NCBI GenBank assembly: GCA_009760855.2
Contig: WPIO01000061.1
Coordinates: 558,001-622,000, forward strand
DNA from: Cristatella mucedo
Lineage: Eukaryota > Bryozoa > Phylactolaemata > Cristatellidae
DNA: 64,000 bases
Direction of reading: 5' to 3'
The stretch's first letter is position 1. Every line of letters begins with the position of its first letter. The translations under genes were made by a program, and so were the position numbers. This document shows, in pieces, positions 44,930-64,000 of the stretch. A model generated the notes under the pieces. The model was not told the DNA's origin and ran no database searches. It saw only the letters and a list, made by a program, of their open reading frames with translations.

Positions 44930-46330
44930 TTATTTCCTGTAGCCCTATTTTGGAGTTCTAAGTGTAGCCGTGGCTCGGTATCTTTAGCTTGCCTCTGTGC
45001 GATCACTTCTGGAGTGCAGGAATTGCTACCGCGTCACTCAGGCCTGTTTCTTTCCCTCAGAATCCTCGGCATTCTGAAAGTGCCGCGATCTAGACTGCCC
45101 AGTAGCTTTTGCTCGTCTGGCTCAGTCAGGGCTGCTTGCTTGCTCCTTTGGCAGCCGAATCCGATCGCAGCTGACTGTAGGCAGTTAAGCAGCACTAGAG
45201 CACCGAGTATTAGCTATTAGATATTAGCTGCCCGGCTGTTCTGTGGTCGACAATCGATGGTCTGAAGCATTACTGACAGGATTACTTACATCGCAGGGCT
45301 CCTCCGATCCGTGGGTCCTCTCGAGATCTCTCCGCCACTATCCGTGGTGTGCTGGAATCATGAAGACGACTCCTCCTCCTCCTCCTCGTGACCAGCCGAG
45401 CTGCAAAATCAGCCCCCCTCCGACATTCGCCCTGACGTTTGCTATTATGACCTGCTATGTCTCCTCTCCCCCCTCGCTCGAGCAGTGAGTAGCATGGCTC
45501 TCCTAGTCATATAGGATTTGAATAGCCCTGGCCGGCCATCTGTGTCAACAGGCGATGCTGAGCAAATTAGGTCTCTTGGAATTAAGAACATATGCAATAG
45601 CCTGCAGCGACACCGACACCGAGCCGTTTCACGATTGAGCCATATTCACAGCTATGCATGTGCACAGTCAGACCCGGTCTGGTGACACCTGCTCGACACT
45701 CTGGCTACACTCGCCCTTCACACTCTGGTGACACCTGGCCACAATCTGGTGTCACCTTCGGCTGATCCCGACAGCACGTTTTTATCCTAGTTTAACCTGC
45801 ACTGCAAAGTGGTGAACCCTAAACCTCTGTCTATAAATATTGCTTTATGCCTGGCTTCTGGATGGTGCTTCTAAAGGGGTTGTCTGTAGCTCTCAAGCGA
45901 CTTCTGAGACGTTGGACAATCCAGGATCCAGGCAGTTCTTTCTGTGCTTGCCTCGTGACTATGTTTCATTTGACAGAGCTTGCAGACTTACTAGCACTGG
46001 TTAGCCTTAGCAAAAGTAGAATGGCCAGACCTTAGCCGACAGCTGAGTTGGTTTAGTGTTGTTGCACTTGAACGATTGAGTGCTGTCTTGGAAGGCATGA
46101 TAGTACAATATACTATACAGCCGCGGCACTTTACCAGCATCGGCGCCCAAAATCTTTCAGCAGCAATGTCTGCTACTGCAGCTCGTACAAATATATGGAA
46201 AAACTCATCCGAAAAAATACCAAAATAAGTGAATCAAAAGCATAATTGCATACAAGTAGCCACGATGTTCCCTCATGAAAAGCAAGAGCAACCACACTTT
46301 GCGAGTTAAAGATGCCGATTAAAGTGCCGA
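44930..46330. other. Intergenic, no recognised feature
   Basis: The motif TCTGGTGACACCTG occurs twice (near 45680 and 45726), with the inverted core GGTGTCACC near 45750; nothing else seen. Confidence 0.45.
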
Positions 46331-46332
46331 TC

Positions 46333-46485
46333 TAGTTTGGTCCAGCGGTTAAGGTGCTCGCCCCGACCAAGGTCTGACTGAGGTCGTGGGCTCGAGCCTC
46401 GAGGCGTATGCGAAGCACCTGAATAGAGAATAAGTTCTCTTGGGGTGCTGTACAAATGAGTTATATTTAATTTTAATTTAATTTA
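46333..46485 (+). mobile_element. SINE1 copy, best preserved
   Basis: Sense. Box A TGGTCCAGCGG matches the pol III consensus; the box B-like GGCTCGAGCC has one change. The tail gtatgcgaagcacctgaata, agttctcttggggtgctgta and an AATTTAATTTAA end follow. Confidence 0.9.
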
Positions 46486-46597
46486 AGATACGTGTCACCT
46501 ACTAACTGCCTTTCAGAGTCGAGTGCGACTTTAAGCCGCATTGGAAAATGTTTCTTGACTCGATGTTCGAACTCCTTCTGATGTGAAGAACTCGTCA

Positions 46598-47055
46598 CGA
46601 CGAAGCCTACCAGGCTAAGTATCGTACCACCCGCTTTTCGGAATTTAATCGTTTACCTCGCACAAACCTTAAATTCTTCGGAGACCGGGCCTTTAGTTCG
46701 TATGTTCCTAAAGCCTGGAACTCAATTCCGACTTGCTTCACGACATCTCTTCTTGACTTGACCACATTTGAAAAGAAACTAAAAATGCATATATTTTTCA
46801 CAGCATTTAGTGGGTCCCTGTGCTTCGGCCTTTATGAGCTTATGTGTGCTAACACTGTGCATGCTCCACTAACCATACTGATATGCTGACCCTGTGCATG
46901 TCACCCATAACCGTGTTATTCTTGTCTATTGAGTATGCTACCATTAACCATTCGATCCTGCTTCCTCTGCAGAAAATGTAAAGTGCCTAGAAAAATTGAG
47001 TTATCTGAGGGTGCTATACCAAATGTATTATGATCATCATTATTATTATATTTTT
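46598..47055 (+). mobile_element. LINE A 3' fragment
   Basis: Sense: '[11 protein letters not shown]' region, [20 protein letters not shown], end of ORF, 3' UTR, hairpin and ATT tail. Confidence 0.85.
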
Positions 47056-47126
47056 TTACGAAAACCAGATGCTATCAGCTAAATGAGTGTGCACTTTTAG
47101 GCAAGGGGTGCAGCAGATGGAGAGGA

Positions 47127-47133
<7 letters not shown>

Positions 47134-47192
<59 letters not shown>
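47134..47192 (+). repeat. (GA)n microsatellite
   Basis: About 59 bp GA, purine strand +. Confidence 0.95.
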
Positions 47193-47197
<5 letters not shown>

Positions 47198-47583
47198 TTC
47201 TGGATGTACTGCTGCTGGTGCTCCTGCATTGGCGATTTGCATTCGGCGCCATCGGTGCTCTAGAATTCTCTAGCGCTCGGCTGCTTGCAGGGCCGCTTCG
47301 TCGCATGTTTAACTCAGGAGAGAGTGGGAGGAAAACTGGCCTTTGTTATGGTGTCCACAAAAATGGTGAATGTATGCCCTTTGTATCGGCACCTTTTCGA
47401 TAGCTGGCTGCTGCTTACTCCATCGCTATAGCAGACTCTTTTTGGCACTCATTTGAGTGGCTGTCAGGTGGTACATTTGAAAAGTAATATGGCCGACACC
47501 GATGGCTTTCTCACTAAAAGCCTCTATTTGCTTCTAAAGTACCCGCACGGCTCACCGGACATCGCACAACACACGCTCTCGCG

Positions 47584-47584
47584 C

Positions 47585-47630
<46 letters not shown>

Positions 47631-47790
47631 ACACATGCAGACACATGCATCCAGATGCACGCGCACACACACACACGCACAGACACACAGAGACACACAA
47701 GCACACCACACAAAGACACACACACAGATACACACCCACAGACACACAGACACACCCACAGATACATGCACACACACGCACACACACACG

Positions 47791-47836
<46 letters not shown>

Positions 47837-47855
47837 CACACACACACACACAGAC
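47584..47855 (+). repeat. Compound (CA)n microsatellite
   Basis: CA runs interleaved with CACACAGA, CACGCG and CATGCA variants over 270 bp. Confidence 0.95.
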
Positions 47856-47859
47856 ATGC

Positions 47860-48480
47860 GCTCAGTGCATGAGTCCACTCGCACACGTTGTTAAAGTTCC
47901 CGGGCCGCTAGGCATTTGGCAAGCCTTCGCAAGAAGCAAACCAACGGCGGCACAACCGTTGGGAAGGATGCTAGCTTGAGAGGGGCAGCAGTCGGAGTGC
48001 GTGACCTTTAATTCTACTCGCAGGCATCCAATGGAATTGCTTGGGCCAACGTGCACTTCTTTCGGCTACTTGCACCGTCCCGAGAGCTCCAACAAAGCGC
48101 CTCAGCAACATTTGCTGTGGCCCGTCTTTGTGGCTGTCTTGCGAGGACAGCCACAGCCACGTGCAGTCTGCAGGCAGCAACAGCAAGTGAGCATCGGTGG
48201 CCCGGTCACTGGGAATCACTTGGACACACGGCACAGCCGTTTCTTAGACGGGTCGATAACTAGTGCTCAGTCTATTTTGTCGGAAATTTGTGCTGTCTCG
48301 AGTAGCAGGAAAATCAGGGAGAGAGAGAGAGAGCCTGGAAGCTGAAGCAGTGGAGAATGCAAGAATGTTTACTTAAGACCGGTCCTACCAGTCAAATCCG
48401 GTTCTCTGAAGTCAACGGCAAGTCTGTCTAGACTATACGGCCGTAATTCAGTTTTGGCTCGGCCACCGACAGCAGCTGTT
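47860..48480. other. Intergenic, no recognised feature
   Basis: Contains a 9-bp hairpin (GTGGCTGTC/GACAGCCAC, 48130-48154) and a short GA run near 48318; no coding signal. Confidence 0.45.
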
Positions 48481-48483
48481 TGG

Positions 48484-48565
48484 TATCTAATGTATTGCCG
48501 TCTGTAACTCCACAAAGTCACTAAGACAAAGCGGGTGCTGGACAGGATAGTTTTCTACAGAGAAC
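48484..48565 (-). mobile_element. LINE C 3' end
   Basis: Antisense: ctaatgtattgccgtctgta, tccacaaagtcactaagac, gggtgctggacaggatag. Confidence 0.65.
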
Positions 48566-48599
48566 TCATATAGCTAGCGATGAATATGCCTCCAAGTTC

Positions 48600-49190
48600 T
48601 GTCAACAAATCCTAGAGGTTCAGCCATGTGTGAATCCTTTGCTGAAGGAGCTGCGATGGCTCGAGGTCGACCAACAGATTCCAAGAAAAGCTCTGACTCT
48701 GACCCACAAGGTCAGAGTCAGAGCTTGGCTACTTTGCACCGAGCTGAACTGCTGTACCAGTTTCAGCCACCTCGTACCCTGTGGTCCTCCATGGACAATA
48801 CAGTAGCAACCTCTCCATTCTCTCGCTTAAAGACCGTTGGCCACAGCAGCTTTAGCTTTGCAAGATGTAGACTTCGGAACTCACTTCCACAATTCTGACA
48901 CAAAGACATTATTGTCTCTCCTGCTGCCGACCGTGGCACATCCTTTCCAGCTCCTTGGTTGCTACTTTCATGCTACTCGCATCCTCGATTACTAATTGAA
49001 CTTCTCAGCTTTTGCTTCTCACCCTGTTCTCACCTTCACGCCTTCGTTGTATGCGATGAAGTCTGTCGGCTACCAAAGGGGCAGCCAAAAAGCCAACGCT
49101 CTGAGTGTGCTATAGAAAACTCTCCAGCGTAGCACCCACTTAGTCCCTGTTGCTTTGCACAGTTACAAACGGGATACTGCTAATAAAAAT
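48600..49190 (+). mobile_element. LINE C copy
   Basis: Sense: LRWLEVDQQI-like region, ELLYQFQPPRTLWSS, RLKTVGHSSFSFA, RLRNSLPQF, then 3' UTR and the LINE C end (gtagcacccacttagtccct). 48688-48726 contains a perfect 17-bp inverted repeat. Confidence 0.8.
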
Positions 49191-49340
49191 ATGCATTTAC
49201 ATAGCACTCTCGGTGAGCCTAATCTCTTTCTTGGCACTTTACATATGCTGTGAAGGTAGCCCAATCAAATAGTTAGCAAAACATGCACAGTGTCATGATG
49301 CCTACCATGCCTCGCATGCACAATGCCTCGCACGTGCTGA
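49175..49340 (-). mobile_element. LINE A-type 3' end
   Basis: Antisense: aataaaaatatgcatttaca, agcctaatctctttcttggc, 3' UTR remnants. It abuts the LINE C copy tail to tail. Confidence 0.65.
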
Positions 49341-50050
49341 TGCTTCGAGGAGAATCTAGGCTCTGGCAGAGCTAAGCAAGAGTGGGTGGGGCACAAGGAT
49401 TGCTGCGTAGACTTCCTGAGAGCTGCTCGGTGCAGCCTCAGGAGGACCTCGGCTTCAGCAGATCAGATTTCAACAGATCGAGCAGGTTAGTGGCCAGAGC
49501 ACCTCCTCGTGCCTTTGCTGTCACTGTCGCTAGCTGCTCACTGCTATGCCTGCCTGCTAGTCTTCTGGATGCCCTCACAGTGCAAGTGAGCTACCTCCCC
49601 CCCCCCATCGCTCGACCGGTTTGTTTTCGAAAGGTACACCTACCTCCTCCCCTTCAGCCCACATAATTGAAAGCAGTCTACACAGCTGTTTATTTGCTTT
49701 GGTGAAGTGCTCAGGTCAGACTCGTTATTAGATTCTTAGTTTAAAGACAAAACGTATTATTGCCCCAGCCAGGCTCATGCTTGATAACAAGGTAAATACA
49801 TACTCACGGTTTCACATGGCTTTGACCTCGTAGGTCAGTGGGGGCCAGTGGCCTACTTGGGAGCACTACCCGAGCAGCTATGAGACTCTATGGCCTGCCG
49901 AATCCATTGCCAACTCGAAAAATTCTCTATAAATTAAACTTCTCTCAAAAATTCTCTATAAATTAAACTTCTTTAAAGTGCTATGTCTGCACAATTGAAA
50001 TTGCTTTGTTTCTGTGATGGAATGGTTAATAAATCAACTATAACAATGCT
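49341..50050. other. Intergenic, no recognised feature
   Basis: A short direct duplication aattctctataaattaaact at 49919-49969; otherwise nothing recognised. Confidence 0.5.
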
Positions 50051-50052
50051 TT

Positions 50053-52840
50053 AATAATAATAATAAAAATAATAATAACAGATTTGATATAGCACCCTCA
50101 GATAACTCAATTTTTGTCTAGGCACACTACATTTGCTGCAAAGGAAGCATGATCGAATGGTTAGTGGTAGCATGCTCAATAGACAACAATAACACGGTTA
50201 TGGGTGACATGTACAGGGTCAGCATGCAAGTGTGATTAGTGGCAGCGTGCACATTGTCAACATGCATAAACATATGAAGGATGAATCGCAGGGACCCACT
50301 AAATGCTGCCATAAATATGTGCGTGTTTAGCTTCTTTTTAAATGTCGTCAAGTCCGGGGATGTCGTGACACAAGCCGGAAGTGAGTTCCGGCTTTGGGAG
50401 CATACAAACTAACGGCACGGTCTCCAAAGGATTTGAGGTTTGTGCAAGTATAGGTAAACAGTTAGATTCCAAAAAAGCAGCTGGTACGATGCTTAGCCTG
50501 ATGGGTGAGTAGATCTGATAGGTAGGTCAGAGCCAAAGAATTAAGGGATCTAAAAGTGAGCGACAAAACCTTGAAGTCGATGTGCTACTTGGCTGGGAGC
50601 CAGTGCAGGTCGGCAAGAAGTGGTGTGATGTGGCAACTGCGATGCTAACGACAGACAAGCCTAGCTGCGGAATTTTGCACCAGCTATAATCGCCTGATTG
50701 CACATGCCATATACCAGCAAGCAGTGAGTTACAGAAGTCAAGGCCGGATGTCACAAATGCATTGACTAATTTAGACGTGGTCTCCCTGTCTAAACAAGCC
50801 CTAATTTTAGCAATGTTATGTAGCTGAAAGTAGGCAGACTTGACTGTGGAGCTGATATGGTAATAAAATTAAAGATCATTTTGGAACATGACACCTAGAT
50901 TTCGTGCAGATTCAACAGGAGATATGCAGATTTGCAAAACAAACAGAGATACTCTACCCAAGTCTGCATTCCTATGTAGGTCGTTATACACCCGAAGCAA
51001 TGCTGACTTTGCGCAGTGATTAGCTCTAAAACCAGACTGGAACTTACTAGCAAAGTTTGAAGTTTTCATATATGAGTTCAGCTGGTCTGCTACGACTTGT
51101 TCCAGTGTCTTTGATAGAAACGATAGAAGGGAGACTGGGTCGAAGTTCTCTTAGTCTGGTGCTGCTTTCTTGAGTAGTAGCCTGACTATAGCCTTTTTGA
51201 AAAGTTCTGGGACATGGACTGAGGCTAAGGACATATTTAAGATATTAGTTATGCATGGCAGCAGCAGATCAATGGATCGTAGAAGCAATACAGTGGGATT
51301 AGGGTGTAGAGGGCTAGTTGTCTTCTTTGATTGGGATATGAACTTCAGGACGAGGTCACTAGTAGCCTCCTTGAATGTAGACGTTGAGGTGCCGCATAGA
51401 ATTCGGGGACAGGATTCCAGGGGGATGCTGCCGCCCTAGTGATGGACTCCCTGATATTGTCTATCTTATTGACAAAGAAGCTAGAGAAGCGATAAGCTAG
51501 ATCATCACAGGGGTCACTAGGTAAGGAGCTTATCTGGGAGCGGTTAAGGAGATGGTTGATCGCCGACATCAGCATTTTTGGATTGTGCATCTGTGATTCA
51601 ACAATGTTTTTTATAGATCCAGACTTGGCCTTTGCTATGATCGATTGGTACGATCTACAGTAGTCTTCGTATACCTGTCGATGGACAGTCAGTCCTGATC
51701 TTTTGTATGCTTTTTCAAGCTTTCGCTGAGTGGACCTAGCTAGTTTAATGTCTGTCGTAAATCATAGGCCGACTCGGCAAGGGAGCACAGTGAGCTTAGT
51801 CAGGTGTGCAAACTCGTCGAGCATGTCAGCTAGCCTAGTATTGTCGCAATCTACCAGTGATGACAATGTGGAAGGGGGATTGAGCAGCAGAGGCAAAGCA
51901 GGCATTCTTGCACGGACAGCGTCGATGTCATCGAGGTGTTGAGGTGTTCACAATTTTCGTGATTCACAGGTGATTTTAGATGAGGAGGAAGACGGCACAC
52001 ATTGTAGACTGAATGCGATCTGCATATGGTCAGATAAGCAGAATTTGGTAATAATTGGTGATGACAAAGTGCAGCTGTATGGGAAAATCTGGTCGAGTGT
52101 GTGACCCTTTGATGTGAGTTGGGCCATGCACATGAGCCGCAAGAGAAAATGAGCCAGTCAGTGCACACAATTCAGTGCTGATGGCGTCAGATAAGTTATC
52201 AAAATGAATGTTGAAATCACCCATAATGAGGAAAGATGTATTTCTTGCACACATAATCGAAATGAGATGAGAGAAATCTGAGATAAAAGAGGACTTGGTG
52301 CCTGGTGGGCGATAGACTACTGCCACCATCGATAGCTTGTTGTCAGGTGAAATCAAGACAGTAGATTCGAAAGACTGCTTCCAGGGTACAGCAAACGGCT
52401 TGAAATTGAAGTTCGAGCATGTGATAATAGCGACTTCTCCTGTTTTGATTGATCTAGGGGAGTGAAAGAAGGAAAAAGTAGTCGGGTTTTTAATTGTCGG
52501 GCACTTTACCGATTTTAGCCAAGTTTCAGCCAATGCGAGAAGGTCGAGACCTTTTTCAGAAATAATGTCGCTTATTACAAGGGGTTTACTCCACGTTGAC
52601 CAAGGATTACAAAGACAAGCGTTAAGTTGGCCTGCCGGAGTTATAACAGGCCTGATGACCACTAAGTTAGAGAGATTCACAGTAACACTTGAGGTAGAAC
52701 TAGCTGAGTGGTTCGAGACAATGACAGAAATGCATTTTGCTAGAAATGTATATTTGTGCGTGTGTTCGTTCAAGAAAGCTCGCACGCATGGCATTGTCAT
52801 GAGTTTTGCAGAAACAGCTGCTCCTAGAGCTATGCACTTT
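50053..52840 (-). mobile_element. LINE A, longest copy (2.8 kb) with endonuclease domain
   Basis: Antisense. The 5' part (about 52800-52030) encodes an APE-type endonuclease: LNACLCNPWSTWSKPL, LDLLALAETWL, SMVAVVYRPPG, FLIMGDFNIHF. A frame shift near 52100 precedes the catalytic-loop motif GHTLDQIF. Then come the pre-RT region (FFVNKIDNIRESI), [21 protein letters not shown], and an internal deletion of about 0.5 kb near 50935 that removes the RT catalytic core. The deletion rejoins at SPVESARNLGVMFQNDL; the C-terminal end, 3' UTR, hairpin and (ATT)n tail follow. It cannot be active. Confidence 0.9.
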
Positions 52841-52844
52841 TAAC

Positions 52845-53440
52845 TATTTAGCCCAAATTGTGGCTACAAGCATTAGCTCACAGCTTGTATCTTGCAATTG
52901 GTAGTCAGCAATTGTAGCAATGTTACTATCATTTATGTTATGGCTGGAGTTTTGAACAATAGTAACGATCAAACAGCCCTAGGCTTGAAAGGTTTGCTTC
53001 CGTCTTTTTGGTATCGGCATGTTAATGGTACTTTTTCCCATGTTGCTCAGCCCACGAGCAGACGACACCTCTCTGCGATTGAGCATCCCGGTAGAGATGC
53101 ACACCTAAAAACATATGCCGGCCTTGGAATAATCCTTTTCTCGGCGTTTGCGTAATGACCTGTTGTAGTTTGATTATTACATTGATTTTGCTATTCGATT
53201 ACCGGTTGTGGCGAGCAGTTCCTTGACAATCGGTGCCTGCAGCAATTCACCTCGTGATTGCATTTCCAGCACCGCTGCTGCTGCTGCTGCTGCCGGCAAG
53301 TGCCCACTGGCTGCTGTGTGTGTCCATCGTAGGGCGAAGAGGCCAACAGATACACGCAGACCCGGAACAGGAGGACATCAGCACGCTAGCTGGAATCAAC
53401 AATTGACTTGCGGAAGCAGCCGGTCACCTGACCAGCTGAC
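52845..53440. other. Region upstream of the PCBP gene
   Basis: AT-richer to about 53200, then GC-rich with a GCT run at 53275-53293. No exon recognised. Confidence 0.4.
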
Positions 53441-53598
53441 CAGTGGCACGTGACCTGCCCCTCCCCCGGCTACATAGTTGCTTTCGGGCCACCAGTCGGC
53501 TGCTGCTTCGATTCAATCCGACGGTCGACCGAGGCCTGTTCACACGAACGGGAGGGCCGCTTGGGCATCGGCGGAGTACAGCAGTGGCAGCAGCAACG
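53440..53598 (+). promoter_or_regulatory. Candidate promoter-proximal region / 5' UTR of the PCBP gene
   Basis: This GC-rich stretch upstream of the PCBP start codon holds an E-box (CACGTGAC, 53447-53454) followed by a pyrimidine-rich CCCCTCCCCC motif. A GCTGCT run at about 53275-53293 lies further up. No TATA box is evident. The transcription start is unknown, so promoter versus 5' UTR cannot be separated. Confidence 0.35.
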
Positions 53599-63736
<10,138 letters not shown>

Positions 63737-64000
63737 TGATTGTTTCGATTGCACCGTTCTCGTTAGCGTTCATCTCGATAGCGTGCAGACTTGGTTGTCT
63801 CTGGCTGCTGCTCTGGCACCAACTTGTTGCTGTAAACAAGCGGTCATTATCGGCTGTTCAGTCTGGGCTTGTATCTCAAGGAGCTTCTGGATGCCCAGGG
63901 CATCAATATGCAGCCAGCCATGCACCGAAACGTTCGTACCGGCAAATGTATGGCCTCCCAAGTGCCGATCTTTTTGCATTAGATCCAGTCTTGTCGCGAA

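Noticed and set aside
47453-47884. His-Thr or Cys-Val open frames over the CA tract (also 35304-35912)
   Set aside because: Microsatellite translation.
48688-48726. Perfect 17-bp inverted repeat as a small-RNA hairpin
   Set aside because: It lies in LINE C coding sequence where both arms follow from the local codons; too short for a precursor.

Overview
The window is animal (bilaterian) genomic DNA. It carries small coding exons with GT-AG boundaries and consistent phases, kilobase introns, abundant L2/CR1-type LINEs, tRNA-derived SINEs, hAT-type MITEs and long GA, CA and AT microsatellites. I cannot fix the species. Base composition is mixed and CpG is not strongly depleted, which fits an invertebrate such as a lophotrochozoan better than a mammal, but that is inference. 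There is no bacterial-style gene organisation.

Two host genes are recognisable, both on the + strand. (1) The 3' part of ABTB1 (ankyrin repeat and BTB/POZ domain protein 1) occupies 3294-17984. Six well-supported exons carry the end of the first BTB region, the linker, the whole second BTB domain and the C-terminal region to the stop. The ankyrin repeats and most of BTB-1 must lie upstream of the window. (2) The 5' part of a poly(rC)-binding protein gene (PCBP / hnRNP-E family) runs from 53599 to beyond the window end. Four exons encode KH1 and the start of KH2, with the KH2 remainder and KH3 downstream.

The roughly 35 kb between them (18000-53500) has no coding sequence I recognise. It alternates repeat clusters with GC- and CpG-rich islands (about 21.1-25.3, 27.1-28.5, 29.3-31.8 and 44.0-44.6 kb). 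One island holds a palindromic CRE (TGACGTCA, 24652) and an E-box.

The repeats form a related system. Three L2-like LINE lineages (called A, B and C here) are present as 5'-truncated copies. LINE A has an (ATT)n tail preceded by a two-stem hairpin. LINE C has an (ACATT)n tail. Three tRNA-derived SINEs accompany them: SINE1 has a 3' tail resembling that of LINE A/B, and SINE3 has a 3' tail resembling that of LINE C. This suggests two separate SINE-LINE partnerships. Nesting is frequent: LINE A sits in LINE B twice with readable 7-8 bp target duplications, LINE A sits in SINE1 twice, and SINE1 sits in LINE B. Two 186-bp elements (1898-2083 and 58533-58718) look like non-autonomous SPIN-type hAT transposons, a family known for horizontal transfer among animals. 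Six long GA tracts all have the purine strand on +.

LINE A, B, C and SINE1, 2, 3 are names used only in this annotation. Repeat borders are by eye, good to about 5-30 bases except where a target duplication is given.
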